The notes below the pieces were generated by a model. It was not told the origin of the DNA. It ran no database searches and saw nothing but the letters and a program-made list of their open reading frames with translations. A DNA stretch of 64,000 nt, taken from Manduca sexta. Its lineage: Eukaryota > Arthropoda > Insecta > Lepidoptera > Sphingidae. Both the position numbers and the translations under genes were made by a program. The stretch lies in the NCBI RefSeq assembly GCF_014839805.1, contig NC_051141.1:7820777-7884776 (forward strand). Direction: 5' to 3'. Positions 33,985 through 45,254 of the stretch are shown one piece after another. Each line of letters opens with the position of its first letter. Within the stretch, counting starts at the first letter, position 1.

Positions 33985-34325
33985 TAGAAAAGGGGATCAT
34001 AAGGCGATCCCAGTGAGGGTCGGATTATTAAAGCGGGATAAGACCGATAGGTTTTGTGTTGAGTTTCGAACTTTGAACAAAATAACTGTGTTGCAGTTAT
34101 AATATTTAATATCAGTCTTTAGAAAAGAGCCTTACTGGCTGCGTTGTAATCTAACAAAAACTCCACCTAAAGAACGTTAGGCGGTTAAGACAATTCTTAG
34201 GTCTCGCTGGATATTTCCGTTGTTGCTACAAAGATTATACAACTATGTCAAGATCCCTCGTTGATTCGACCAAAAAGAATGTTTCTTTTTGCTGGGGAAA
34301 GAAAGAGGAGAACGTACGTAACAAC
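33985..34325 (+). pseudogene. Ty3/gypsy reverse transcriptase relic
   Basis: The first block reads DRFCVEFRTLNKIT, the conserved RFCVDYR-LNKIT motif of Ty3/gypsy reverse transcriptase. The second block, from about 34166, reads LRQFLGLAGYFR, then YTTMSRSLVDSTKKNVSFCWG, the end of the same domain leading to RNase H. The central catalytic part is missing and the frame is broken. It lies in the same orientation as the Copia elements. Confidence 0.75.
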
Positions 34326-36095
34326 CTCATTCGATTTTTACTAGCGAATCAATCTAGTTATTATTAAACCTTACCTATCTACTGACATGTACGGACGTAT
34401 AAAACACCACTCTTGTAAATTCCACAATATTATGGCCTTAACTCTTAACGTGACAAATACTGTTTTAACGCCATCAAGTGATTTTTGTTCGTACTACCTG
34501 AAAAATTATAGTGAGACTGTTGGAGAAAATTAAACAATTACAAATGAATTGATCTAATCTCGTGTATGAAATAAAACTGTCTTCGTTAATTTCAAACACA
34601 TTTTCTATCCTATTAAAATTATAAAATCATACTGATAACTATTTAAATTGGCTTAAATCGACTTTAATATCAAGTTCCATTCAATAAAGTTTTCAGAGAT
34701 TCTAATATCGATACCTTACTCATGAAAATACTGTTTGTTTTACGAAAGACGAGGGTATGTCTTAATAATTCCTATGAAATGAATATACATTTTCTGACAT
34801 TTTATCAGTATTTCAATTCAACCTTTAGATACATAAAATAAGTAAGAAGGTATTCAGGGTTATAAAATTATAAAAAATTGGTGTGAACCACTAACCTATT
34901 TGTATATAACTTTGTAAAACATTTCTTGACGGTTAGAGATTATCAACATTTTAATATTAATAATCAGCCTAAGTTCTAATTTCCGTGATGTTGATTATTA
35001 AGTATATAACATCGAATTAGTTCCCTAACAACTATGACTGATTACACAGTTCTACCTCACCGAAGAAGAATGTGCATTTTAAATAATCGAAAAACCTTAT
35101 TGTGAAATCAGGTTAGTTTTTAAATTAATTCCAACCTATGTGCTATTATGGCGATTTTCTTCACTGGAGTTGTTTGTTTTGCACCTACAAACAATAAAAT
35201 GAAGGTAAATAAAACAGTTATTACACATACAATATCGAATGCTCGTGCCAATATTTAATAATCTATTTAGCACCTGCATCAAGTGAAGAAGTACCTAATA
35301 AGTACGTGTGATAATTACATCTGTACCGATAGCCTAAAGAGGGCTTGTACAAAACCAATAATTTACTGGCTATCTGTGACATAGAAAGGAACTTCCATTA
35401 TCAATGGAATTCCCTTTTGGATTACAGTATCCAAATTTACGATGTCTTGAGTTCAAATTAGTTCCATTCGCCTTCAGACCATGCAGAATATCACGACGAG
35501 TATTAATACAATTGTATAATAATTATTGACAACCTATACTATAAAACGTTACCTATTTTTGACGCCAACAGGCATGGTGATAATGGGTAATATATTATTT
35601 ATGATTGAGGGAGACAAAAGCGCTACGGTGGCAGGGATTTGAACTACAAAAGACGCCGTAACAGTCGCATCGATCTGCCCCGCCCGACTACTACTTGGGC
35701 GCACTTCACTTCGCAGGTTTTATGCTTCGCTCACTTCACGCTTGCCACCTTATGTATGAAACATAGTATCTATACGTTCTCATTGTTTTCTATTCCCATT
35801 AACAAAACTTGGTACTGTTTCGCGGCATAAAGGGCAGCAGTTGGAGAACGAAGACACTTCTACAATCAGGCTGGCACCATCGAACCACCATTTGAAAATA
35901 GTTATTCTCATATTTGGATTATAAAAGCTTTGTGCCATAATAACAAGTGGATAGTAAACCACAAGCGCGTGTCAAAATATTATAAAACTGGTGAATTATA
36001 GTATCTGCATGGTTTGAAGTGGATGTTTGTTATTGTGGATTGTCAGATGCGTACAATTAAAGCGTCAGTTCACGTTAACGTAACAGTGATGAGGT
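34326..36095. other. AT-rich DNA with one possible SINE head
   Basis: No gene is seen. On the minus strand near 35620-35650, GTTCAAATCCCTGCCACC resembles a tRNA B box followed by a tRNA-like 3' stem, so a decayed SINE may lie there. Otherwise only short chance frames occur. Confidence 0.4.
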
Positions 36096-36124
36096 TATAA
36101 AAGGTAGTCGTTATTTTGCAGTGC
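36096..36124 (+). promoter_or_regulatory. Candidate TATA box and initiator upstream of the GC-rich exon
   Basis: TATAAAAG at 36096-36103 is followed about 24 bases later by TTTTGCAGTGCGG, which contains an initiator-like GCAGTG. The spacing is slightly short. The same TTTTGCAG could instead be a splice acceptor, but the downstream frame is closed by stops until 36236. Confidence 0.3.
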
Positions 36125-36235
36125 GGTGAAGTGTTATTGATAGTTCTAGTGGCAGAATACATTGAGAGCTAACGAAGTACGAGTGCCTTACTGTCTACGA
36201 GTACGTATCTAGCGATATTACATTTTTAGACGAAG

Positions 36236-36736
36236 ACGGTCAGCACCACGTTCCGCCACAGCAAATTACGTTATTCGAATCATTTTCCTACGCGGAGTTC
36301 GCCATTGAACATCCGAGGTCAGTCGGTAAAAGCAGCGTCATTGAGTCGAATCGAGGCATCGCCGAGACTGGCTTCAGGAGCGGAGTGTGGCCGCGGCGGG
36401 GGAGGCGTGGCCGCCGGCGGCGGCGGTGGCGCCCGCCCTGGCTACGGATATGAAGCGCTCTCTGCGGCGAGCGACGGCAGCGAGGGCGAGCCCGACGACG
36501 CACCCGAGTACGCAGCCTTCGAGATGGAACTCTCCGGTGGAGGCGAATCCGCCGAAGGGCCCTCCTCTCGGGGTTCCACCAAAGTCAATTTCCCACCGGA
36601 AGTAGAGCTGGAGCGGCGGCCAACGGCCACCGCGGGAGCCGCCATGGCGTACCACCGCGGCCGCGGGAGATCCATGAGTGCTTGGAGTGATATCAGTCGA
36701 TCTAGCATACGTTTTGAAGAAAGGTCAGTAGCATGC
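36236..36736 (+). CDS. GC-rich 5' coding exon of an unidentified gene (partial)
   Basis: One frame is open across this GC-rich segment up to a probable donor (GAAAG|GTCAGT at about 36724). The first in-frame ATG is at 36524 in a strong context (GAGATGG), giving about 67 codons before the donor. The text upstream in the same frame also looks coding (a poly-glycine run, then ALSAASDGSEGEPDDAPEY). The part after the ATG is hydrophilic: MELSGGGESAEGP, VNFPPEVELERRP, then SMSAWSDISRSSIRFEER. An out-of-frame ATG at 36450 starts a short frame ending at 36605. Such leaders are typical of long cytosolic N-termini of channels, transporters or signalling proteins, but I do not recognise this one. The next exon was not found, so it may lie beyond the window. 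Confidence 0.5.
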
Positions 36737-37500
36737 ATAATTACGTAGTCGCTTAGTGTAGCTCAATTTTGGATATTTTTGTAGGTACACTGGTGCCTAG
36801 ATAGTTTTCGAGGTTACATGCGAAATAAAAGGGGCGTTGAAGTGGTGCGTATAGATTTGTGTGCTGGATAGAGGAACATTAATTCATGCCATTAGAGGGC
36901 ACTCATTGAGAGGAATACATTCAAAATAAGGGATTCTACCTCCACTCACCAATTTTCATGTTACAACAAAACCAACGCCATTCGTATCAGAAATCCTTGT
37001 CGCAATCCGTCGTGTTCGGCAGCATCTCGGCATGCGCATTTCGAACCACGTTATACTGCAAGTTTATAAGCAAAAGGTCTTTTAATAAAAGTAAGGAAAA
37101 ATGAACTCTACATCTCTACTCGTGTGATACACATCAGCTAAATTAAGTATAGATAAAGATATCTGCTTACTGGTGTTTTATATTTATAACTTAGACCATA
37201 ATAATATTCATTATTACATCTGACGACCATCTAATATGCTAACCCAATTTAATGTGCTAACCCAATTTAATATGCTAACCTAATTTCGAAATATAAACTC
37301 AGTAGATCATGCAAATAAAACATTAAAAACGTGTTTCCAAATGCGGTAAAACCTCCATACGTATATTAAATAATTGTTTATATTGATTTTTAACGGCAAC
37401 ATTCATTCATTAATTGACATTAATGTTTAATAAGGGACATAAAGGCCAATATGATTGCGTGGCCAGGCGATATACAATGTGACCTGACGTAGCTGAAGCT

Positions 37501-37680
37501 GGGCCCTTATTCTGTATGATAGTGTAAACGCGTAACGCGGCCGTGTCATGTTATCTTCGAGAAATGTGCGTGGAATAGTATTCTGTAAGCCAAATTTCTA
37601 TAGTCCTAAACATGATGCGTTGTGTTACGTGCTTGTTACGCACTGTCAAAATAACGTGCGGGATAGAGAATAAGGCCCCT
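37501..37680. mobile_element. Fold-back MITE with imperfect terminal inverted repeats
   Basis: GGGCCCTTATTCTGTA at the left end mirrors AGAGAATAAGGCCCC at the right end. The inside is CpG-rich (AACGCGTAACGCGGCC) against an AT-rich background. It encodes no protein. Target duplication is not clear. Confidence 0.55.
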
Positions 37681-39640
37681 GGTGTTGACAAAATGACACG
37701 CGCTGTTGTGGAACGTAACGCTATAAGAAATGTATCATTAGTATGCTGCGCTTCAATTATTGCGTAATGTATAAATACATCGCATAATAATATTATAAAC
37801 TCCTGACTATAGGGAAACTAAGGAAAATAGAAGAACTCAAATGGACTAAAGTCAGAAATTATAATATTATTAATACGTAGTAATAATAAGTATTGACGTT
37901 TTATCATATAAAATGCTTCATTGTACTTTCTACCGGTTTAATATTTTTTTGCAATTTCTTAGTTGTATATATAACGTTAAAATGTTGTTTGCTTTTTTCT
38001 CAGTTTCGTGCCATAAGTTACCAACTACAAAATAAATAAATAAAACTTATGTAAAAATCCGGCCATAGATTTTAATTTGATCGTTATGATGATAAAAATA
38101 AAAGTAAAAGGTAAAAATATAATGTCTGCTGTGTACCCTAATGTGAGTCGTGAGAGGATCAAAGTTATTAACTTTGTTTTACTTATGCAAATGTTTTCGA
38201 ATGTACTGCGCTTCGACTTTGCTTCGAGTGATTTCATTTTATCATTAATACGTTGAGGAAATTTAGCCTGATCTTAATACTAGCCTTTACTCGGAACTTG
38301 GCTCGTGTAAAATTATATATTGTAATTGTGTATTCCAGCGGGATAAAAATGTCATTTTCCAGCGATAAACTATCTCTACAAACTATAACTAACTAACTCT
38401 ACAAATATGTTTCCGATTTTTATTATCACTTCCCAAGAAGCAAATAATTATCAGTAAAGTATTAACAAGAATCCTGAATCGTACAGTTCGCGACTTAGTT
38501 GCAGCGCTTATAGAACTGCAAATAAAATATTCTCGTATGTCACTATGATACAACTTTTACACGCATAAAACTCGGTTAGTTATGAAAATGGCTATACATA
38601 GAAGAAAAATATTGTAGAGCGCATAAAAGCATTGCAACTTAAGCTTCCATTGGGTCGGAAATATCGGACAAGTATCGATAACGAATTCACTTCCGTACTC
38701 AACACAGCAAACGCTGTGATTCCAGTCTCATGCTTCAAGAAGTTACCGTCCTAGTTAGCGTAACAAGTCTTTTTCATGTTTCTTCGTTTACATAACACAT
38801 CAACAGTTTTATATTTTTTTACAAACAATTGAGTTAATTATATTCTATTACTCTAATATTAAATTTACTATGATAAATGCTAATTAAGACAAAATATAGG
38901 TAGTACACACTAAAAGTTCATGATGATAAAAATATCGTTTATACAATGTTGAACACAAAATGAAAACGAGATTCGTAGCGGTGGATTTGAAATATGGGGA
39001 ACTCAGTTAATCCCATTAAAATAATCATGCATATCTCAAACGGCTAGTGGTTTACAAAATAAAAAAAAAAATAAAGCTACATATTAATTCAATAGTATCA
39101 ATGGCTGCTGTTTTTGGCTAAAATGGAGTGGAAAGGTCATAAAAGACTGCAATATATTGCTGACGAAAGACAATATAACAGCAAACTGTTGCATATTGAA
39201 TAGGTTACGATGGCTTCCTTATTTATCGTCGCAAAATTAATGAACACATTAGGCAGCGGCGTGAATCACGACAATATTATGATAGATTGTGGCATCTTAC
39301 ATCAAAACAAAATACAATATAATAAGAGATTTTGAAATTAGAAAATAATGACTTCAGAAAAAAGTGCATCACAAATTGGAAATTCCACCTTTATTGTTAC
39401 GGTATTGGTTTTGTACCTTTCATCAGTCCGGTATGTATTTCCTCAGTTTTCTGTTACTTAGAACATTCGCCTAGACAAATCATGCGTTGAAGTAGTTACG
39501 TATTAGATTACTCAATCAACGTTTCCTATAAACCTGTTGATTTCTGATTCCATCATATTCCAACCATCTGAACACCTAATTATTTTAAATAATTCCAGAT
39601 GAACATATACAATTCACCAAATAATAATTGATAGATCAAG

Positions 39641-39667
39641 TATGATCAGGGCATTGCCCTGATCATA
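39641..39667. repeat. Palindrome with 12-bp arms
   Basis: TATGATCAGGGC, loop ATT, then GCCCTGATCATA form a perfect hairpin. Confidence 0.7.
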
Positions 39668-41870
39668 TAAAGCATCGAGTATAATTAAACCACCATTTGA
39701 AACAATAAACGCCACTTTAAACTAAATGATGTTTTCGCCAAATACATTTTTTTGTTTCAGTCAAAATGTATAAACTAATTTCATTAAAAACGAGACAGCA
39801 ACAACAATAATTCTTTAGTAGAGTGTGAGTTTACAGTGTCAAACCAAAAAATCACATCAGCGTTAACATAAATGAAAACATGCAACAATCATTAAAATAG
39901 ATAAAGAAAAAAACTACACTAGTACAACGAAGTGCAATAGTAATTATTGTCAATATTAATAATTACATAAAATGTTTAAATACCTGGGTATTAGTGAGTT
40001 TTCACCACAACAATGACAAAACAATTACAGGGCGAACAATGCACTCACGCGCTCCAATAATACAGCGGCCTGCATAGCTTCCGGTATTACTTCACACTAT
40101 GCTTGGCACAATAGACCCTCTTAAGTGAATATAATCCAATTAATATCTCCCGTAATAACTTACCAAAACAAATTTATATTATATTTACGGATATTAAACT
40201 GAAGTCTGCTACTTTGCGTTGTTTCTTAGATTCCTTTAGGTAAAATAAAGCAAAACATGATTAATTTATTATACTAAGGTACCTACCTCAAACTTCTTTA
40301 TTCTTTTAAATACAATGTAGTGATAAAACCCTCTTTAAATAAAATTAAAGATTAAAAAAAAATACAATGTACATTTCAATATATTTTGAAATATCTTAAT
40401 GCATTATAATCATCTATTAAAAGTAAATGCTGTCACGAACCATATTTTAAAATTAAAAAGAAGAATGTCAATATATAAACGGGAAGTTGGTTGTCACGCG
40501 GTAACAGAATCGGTTGGAAGAAAAAGGCTCTCGGGAGCAATTGGCGAGAAAGCATTACAATGATGCGGAAAAAAAGGGTTGCACAAAATATTCAGTTCCA
40601 ATACAATGAATTATTTTTGGGGTGAGTCAATTTATTTAATTTTACGTATTTTTAAACGCAGACATGATCGAAATGTCCGCACAGCGGCTGAAATCTACAA
40701 AAATAAAACTATTAACATTACAGATTTCACCCATATATCTGTATGATTGAAATAATTTTATGACGTGGTACCTAATTAACTCATATTTTTATTATTAAAA
40801 TATACGTCATCAAAAATCGAGTATAATACAGTAACGCAATATCAAAATAACCCTGTATAATGAATAATCAAAGATATATTATAGTTAATCTCTAAAACTT
40901 TATGGTATGTACGCATAAAATAATATAAAGATACGAAATACCTGAGACCGTAGCCAAGATGAATTTCAAAATATTTGACGCTAATAAAAGACATGTTTGG
41001 ATGTGACATAATATCTTGCCGATAGGTCTAAACGCATAGATATGAAATGTCCTTAGAATATAAGCGCTACAACAAGGAATAAGGATCACTTTAAAGGAAC
41101 ATTTGCCCTTGTTTAACGTTTTCAAAATACTTTTTCCTATTTACAAAATCACACATTTGGTGCTCCGAAAACTTAAAGCCTTTTCTGATACTATGAGCGC
41201 ATATACATCGAAATCATTACCTTCTACATATAATTATTTCACATACTATCATGTGTCTTCGGACTTCGGTTTTTTGTACTTATACCTTAATGATTTGTGA
41301 AATATTCAGCTTCATTTGGAACGGGGTTGAGACTATCGTTCCTGGTTCCCGAGATTGAAACGATTTGGTATTTTACTATGAAAGAAACACAAGTCTATTT
41401 AATCAGTGAGTGGCAAGATTTCATAATTTATATTTAAACCGAAGTCAATTTGTAGAAGACTCAACGCCATGCGATATTATTTGATTGTTAGGGAATAGGT
41501 CTGTTGTACATTTGGTTAATATAAAAACAATAAGTACATTTATTTATATTAATCATGTCGTGCGTGATGTCAAGGATGTTTTTATTTGAAATCGCAAGAA
41601 CAATAATAGAAAATGATTGTAATTAAACGTAGGCTTAAAAATTCTAGTTCGATATCTATCGTACATTTTTCGAAAAAAAAGACAAATATTTGTCTTTGAT
41701 ATTTTGCTTTTAAATAATATGTTATTATTGTACCTATGTTTGGTAATTTTTTTAAAATGTTGCTCTGCACCATTATATTACATAACTTATTTTTTAGGCC
41801 AATATCTAAGTATAATTAATAATATTTTTTTAATATACCGTATATACATAATAATTACATCAACTCTATA

Positions 41871-41935
41871 TTATACACTGCCCACCACTGAGTACGAGCC
41901 CCGTCTACTACCGAGAGGGATATCTTATATTTATA
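41871..41935 (-). repeat. Retroposon tail
   Basis: On the minus strand CGGTAGTAGACGGGGCTCGT then ACTCAGTGGTGGGCAGTGTA resembles the end of common lepidopteran SINE/LINE repeats. It is short and non-coding. Confidence 0.4.
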
Positions 41936-43972
41936 ATGAATTTGTAAAATATTTTTTCATAATAACTTTTAACTTACGTGTCAAAAGCTATTGACGTACG
42001 CGGTAACATTCAACAGAGGTAATAAATCGTCGCGTTGAAATGAAAATTGTAGCCTTGAGGCTTTATTGACAGAAACACGAATTAAATTGTTTCGAACTTA
42101 TTTAATAGATTGATTGTGCGGAGTGTAGCTACAGTTTGTTGTGTGAATAATTTAGGTATTACAGAAAATAATATATTACTCACGTACTTCAATACAACTT
42201 TGGAATACTTTTCTTAATTTACTTAACTATAACCAATTACCGAAAACATGTAAATATATACGAGGTAGAAAACAAACAAGGCTTTGAAGTTATTCAATAG
42301 ACTTCCTTTATCATTTATGTTATATTGCCTTAATTCGCTTGTACCTAATTTCATTTTACCGTAAATATCAGAGGATTTCTAATAAACTGTACAACCCGAA
42401 ACTATTGTACTCACAATATTTTTTTATTTTTCATGTAAATATAAATATACTAACAAGTAACTTTACTATTAAAGGGTCCAGACAATAGTTTCTATAAACC
42501 TTTCTAGTCTAAGGTATTGGCACGGTTGGAATACTCGACACAATTAAATCGTAGAAGACCAATGCAATTTGCGTATCCGTTGCAGATGCAAAGATATAAA
42601 GAAAGAATAGATACCACTTGTTTACTAAGTACTTTGTATGTAAATCAGACGTGTAATTTTTTACATACCTTCTATTATGCCACGGGAATCCAACTTTAAT
42701 GTTGTGCACAACGTAAACAAAATCTTTTCTATATGAGAAACATTAGTGTCCAGTCATTTTGTAATCATTGTCCTTTTAAAAGCATTTTTTGATATTGGCA
42801 TATCTTTTAAAGTGTCTGTCACAACATGTTTAGTTATTGCCAGCTGAGCTAACACGACGATCAATTTAAATTAAGCACCGACTCCTAACAAATATGAAAG
42901 ATGTTTTTCTTTTGTTGAAAGTTTTTAAGTTCTCTACACGAGAGTATTAACTGTAAATGTCAAGTGAATGTTAAAGTTGTCATAATTTTCGTTAATTCAC
43001 AGTATTCCCTGATCTAATAATAATAATAATTCTCCAGTATTAACTATTGTAGGGTTAATAAAACAGGTTGTAAGTGGTTCAGTTCATTATTAAATCATTG
43101 CCTTTTTAATGAGTAAAGAAAAACGCTCAGATTCTATCCTTATTAGTTTATCACTGAATTAAGTATAGAACCCTGTCACCCATATTGAAAAGATTACCTT
43201 ATATGAGTCATTAACACTGATTTCAAACAACCCTTGAGTGCAGACTCTGCTTGCTACGATTTTTGATACGTTTGACTGTACTGCTTCTATCTGTTTTTAG
43301 GTAATACTTCTATATGAGCCACGACAACCCAAGTTCTATATTCACGCTGGACATCGATGTTCAGTTATGGAGAATCATCATCATTATCATCATGATCATC
43401 AAGGATGGCCCCTGTTCAACATGGCCTCCCTCTATAATTATGCATACACCGAACTGTTTGTTACAACGATTCTGCTCTTTTTAACTTTTAATTCTTTATA
43501 TCGAAATGTGTTATCCATCGACTAGACTTCGTTTTATATCTTTTCGGCTGACGTTGACAGTTCAATATTTTATGTTTTATTCATTTATTTGTTTGTTATG
43601 GGTATTTTAATGTGATGTTTTTTCATTGTAACTGCAATTTCCGTAATTATTGGAGATATTAAAAATAAATAAATTAATTAATATTTAATGTATTTTTATC
43701 TATAATAGAACGAAATCTCAAAATTAACATATTATTATGAATCTTATGGAGAAAATTCTAGTCTTTACTTTCAGTTGCTTCTAACCACTTTACTTTAGAA
43801 ATTGAACAGGCTAGAATACAAAAAAAATACGTTCAAGATTATTCCTAAATTTATTCCCATGTTTTTAATAATTAATATAGCTTAGTTCCATAAAATTGAT
43901 CATATCGATATAAAAAGTACCAAATTATACGGATTAAAATGGTAGACCTATATTAGACACTTGCAGTCTTCA

Positions 43973-44092
43973 TTTAAACCTTATTAAGAGGCAAGATGGC
44001 AGGTTTCGACCGAGTAAATTTGTGTTTTAACTAAACATAGCTTTGCTAATTTTTTATAAGTAAGACTGATATTGTGTATAGTCTTATCGTGC
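43973..44092 (+). repeat. MITE-like repeat, copy 1
   Basis: It shares TTTAAACCTTATTAAGAGGC, TAGCTTTGCTAATTTTTTAT and AAGTAAGACTGATATTGTGT with the copy at 60533-60636 in the same order, with substitutions. It is non-coding. Confidence 0.5.
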
Positions 44093-44716
44093 AGATTAGA
44101 CCGGAATAAAATGATGCCTAGCAGATGTTAAATATTTCGGCTCTCAAGGAATACCCCCTTGACAACTGAGTTACGACATTTACGATCTAAAATCCGAGTA
44201 CAATCAACAAAATCATAATAAAATTCTTTTTACCGCTTTAAATGTTTCCATTGTGGGCCATGGAACCTCTTTCTCCTTTGCTATAATAATAATAGTTTAA
44301 GGGCGCTTATTTTCACACCTACTGATAAAAATCCTAGTCATTTTGTGCACAACACAATGTGCAACACGATATAATATTAATGCTAAAAAAAGTAGGTAAA
44401 ACTTGTGAAATTAATGAATATTTTTTTTTTCATTATGTAGTCTAAACATACCCAATCTTGTCAGACACATACATATAAAGCCCTTCAATCTTTCAAATGT
44501 ATTTTGATTTGAGTTTATTAATAATTATAATCAATAGATCCATAATATTATTAAATAATATATTATCTCCGCACATCTGGTAGTCGCTATTATTACTGTC
44601 AACCGCAAGTTTACGGAGTTAACAAGATTTGGTACCAGCGTGATAGAAGACAGAATAAATTTCGACGCTTGAAAGGCGAATATCTAAGCAACAAATATAG
44701 CGAAAATAAATTATAT

Positions 44717-44833
44717 ATTGAAATTAAACTAATTTTCGGATTCTATCGCGGTATTGATGTTTTATTTTGAAACGTCGGGAGAAAATAAAACACCAATACC
44801 GCGATAGAATCCGAAAATTAGTTTAATTTCAAT
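44717..44833. repeat. Long near-perfect inverted repeat (52-bp arms)
   Basis: Bases 44717-44768 are the reverse complement of 44782-44833 with about one mismatch, leaving a loop of about 13 bases (GAAACGTCGGGAG region). The arms start ATTGAAATTAAACTAATTTT and include GGATTCTATCGCGGTATTG. It ends 144 bases before the second Copia element and is not part of it. Confidence 0.85.
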
Positions 44834-44977
44834 GTCTAACATTCGCGTAAACATAAGAAATCATTATAAATTATATAAATATTTTAAATCGCCATTTTTT
44901 TCTGCGCTATTTGATCTAAGTTTTGTAGGTCGAGGACAATTTTAATGTCTTTATAAAATAAACAGTTGAATTGTTAT

Positions 44978-45154
44978 TGTTGGAGATTGTAACCTTCGTC
45001 GTGACTTATTATTTTTTATATGTTCTATTTTTAGAACTAATTGTATTTTGTTTGCCATAGTTACTTCTCTTTAGTCCGAAATAAACACTCATGTCAATAA
45101 CATCTTTTTACTAACTTTATTTAATTACTAAGAACATATACCATATTTACAACA
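44978..45154 (+). repeat. 5' LTR of Copia element 2
   Basis: It runs TGTTGGAG to TACAACA, 177 bases. It contains AATAAA in the CCGAAATAAACACTC segment, a possible polyadenylation signal. Confidence 0.95.
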
Positions 45155-45168
45155 CGTTATCAGCACGA
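45155..45168 (+). promoter_or_regulatory. Primer-binding site of Copia element 2
   Basis: CGTTATCAGCACGA directly abuts the LTR and is identical to the site in element 1, although the LTRs of the two families are unrelated in sequence. Confidence 0.75.
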
Positions 45169-45254
45169 ACGCTTAGTTCTTAGATTTTTCACGTTTTTGG
45201 TAAAATAAAGTTGAATATATTTTTGTGTGACTAGGAAATAGTAATAGTCTGAAA

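Larger units (their letters stand above)
36737..44716. other. Long AT-rich non-coding stretch, perhaps intron
   Basis: No exon with coding character was found on either strand over 8 kb. Small items are listed separately: a fold-back MITE at 37501-37680, a 27-base palindrome at 39641, a repeat tail at 41871-41935 and a MITE-like repeat at 43973-44092. If the 36.5-kb exon is real, this is probably its first intron. Confidence 0.45.

Noticed and set aside
35610..35680. Possible tRNA gene on the minus strand (GTTCAAATCCCTGCCACC)
   Set aside because: A B-box-like string and tRNA-like 3' end exist, but I could not fold a full cloverleaf with a matching acceptor stem. A SINE remnant is more likely.
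37501..37680. CpG-rich block as a promoter
   Set aside because: Its two ends are inverted repeats, which fits a MITE better than a promoter.
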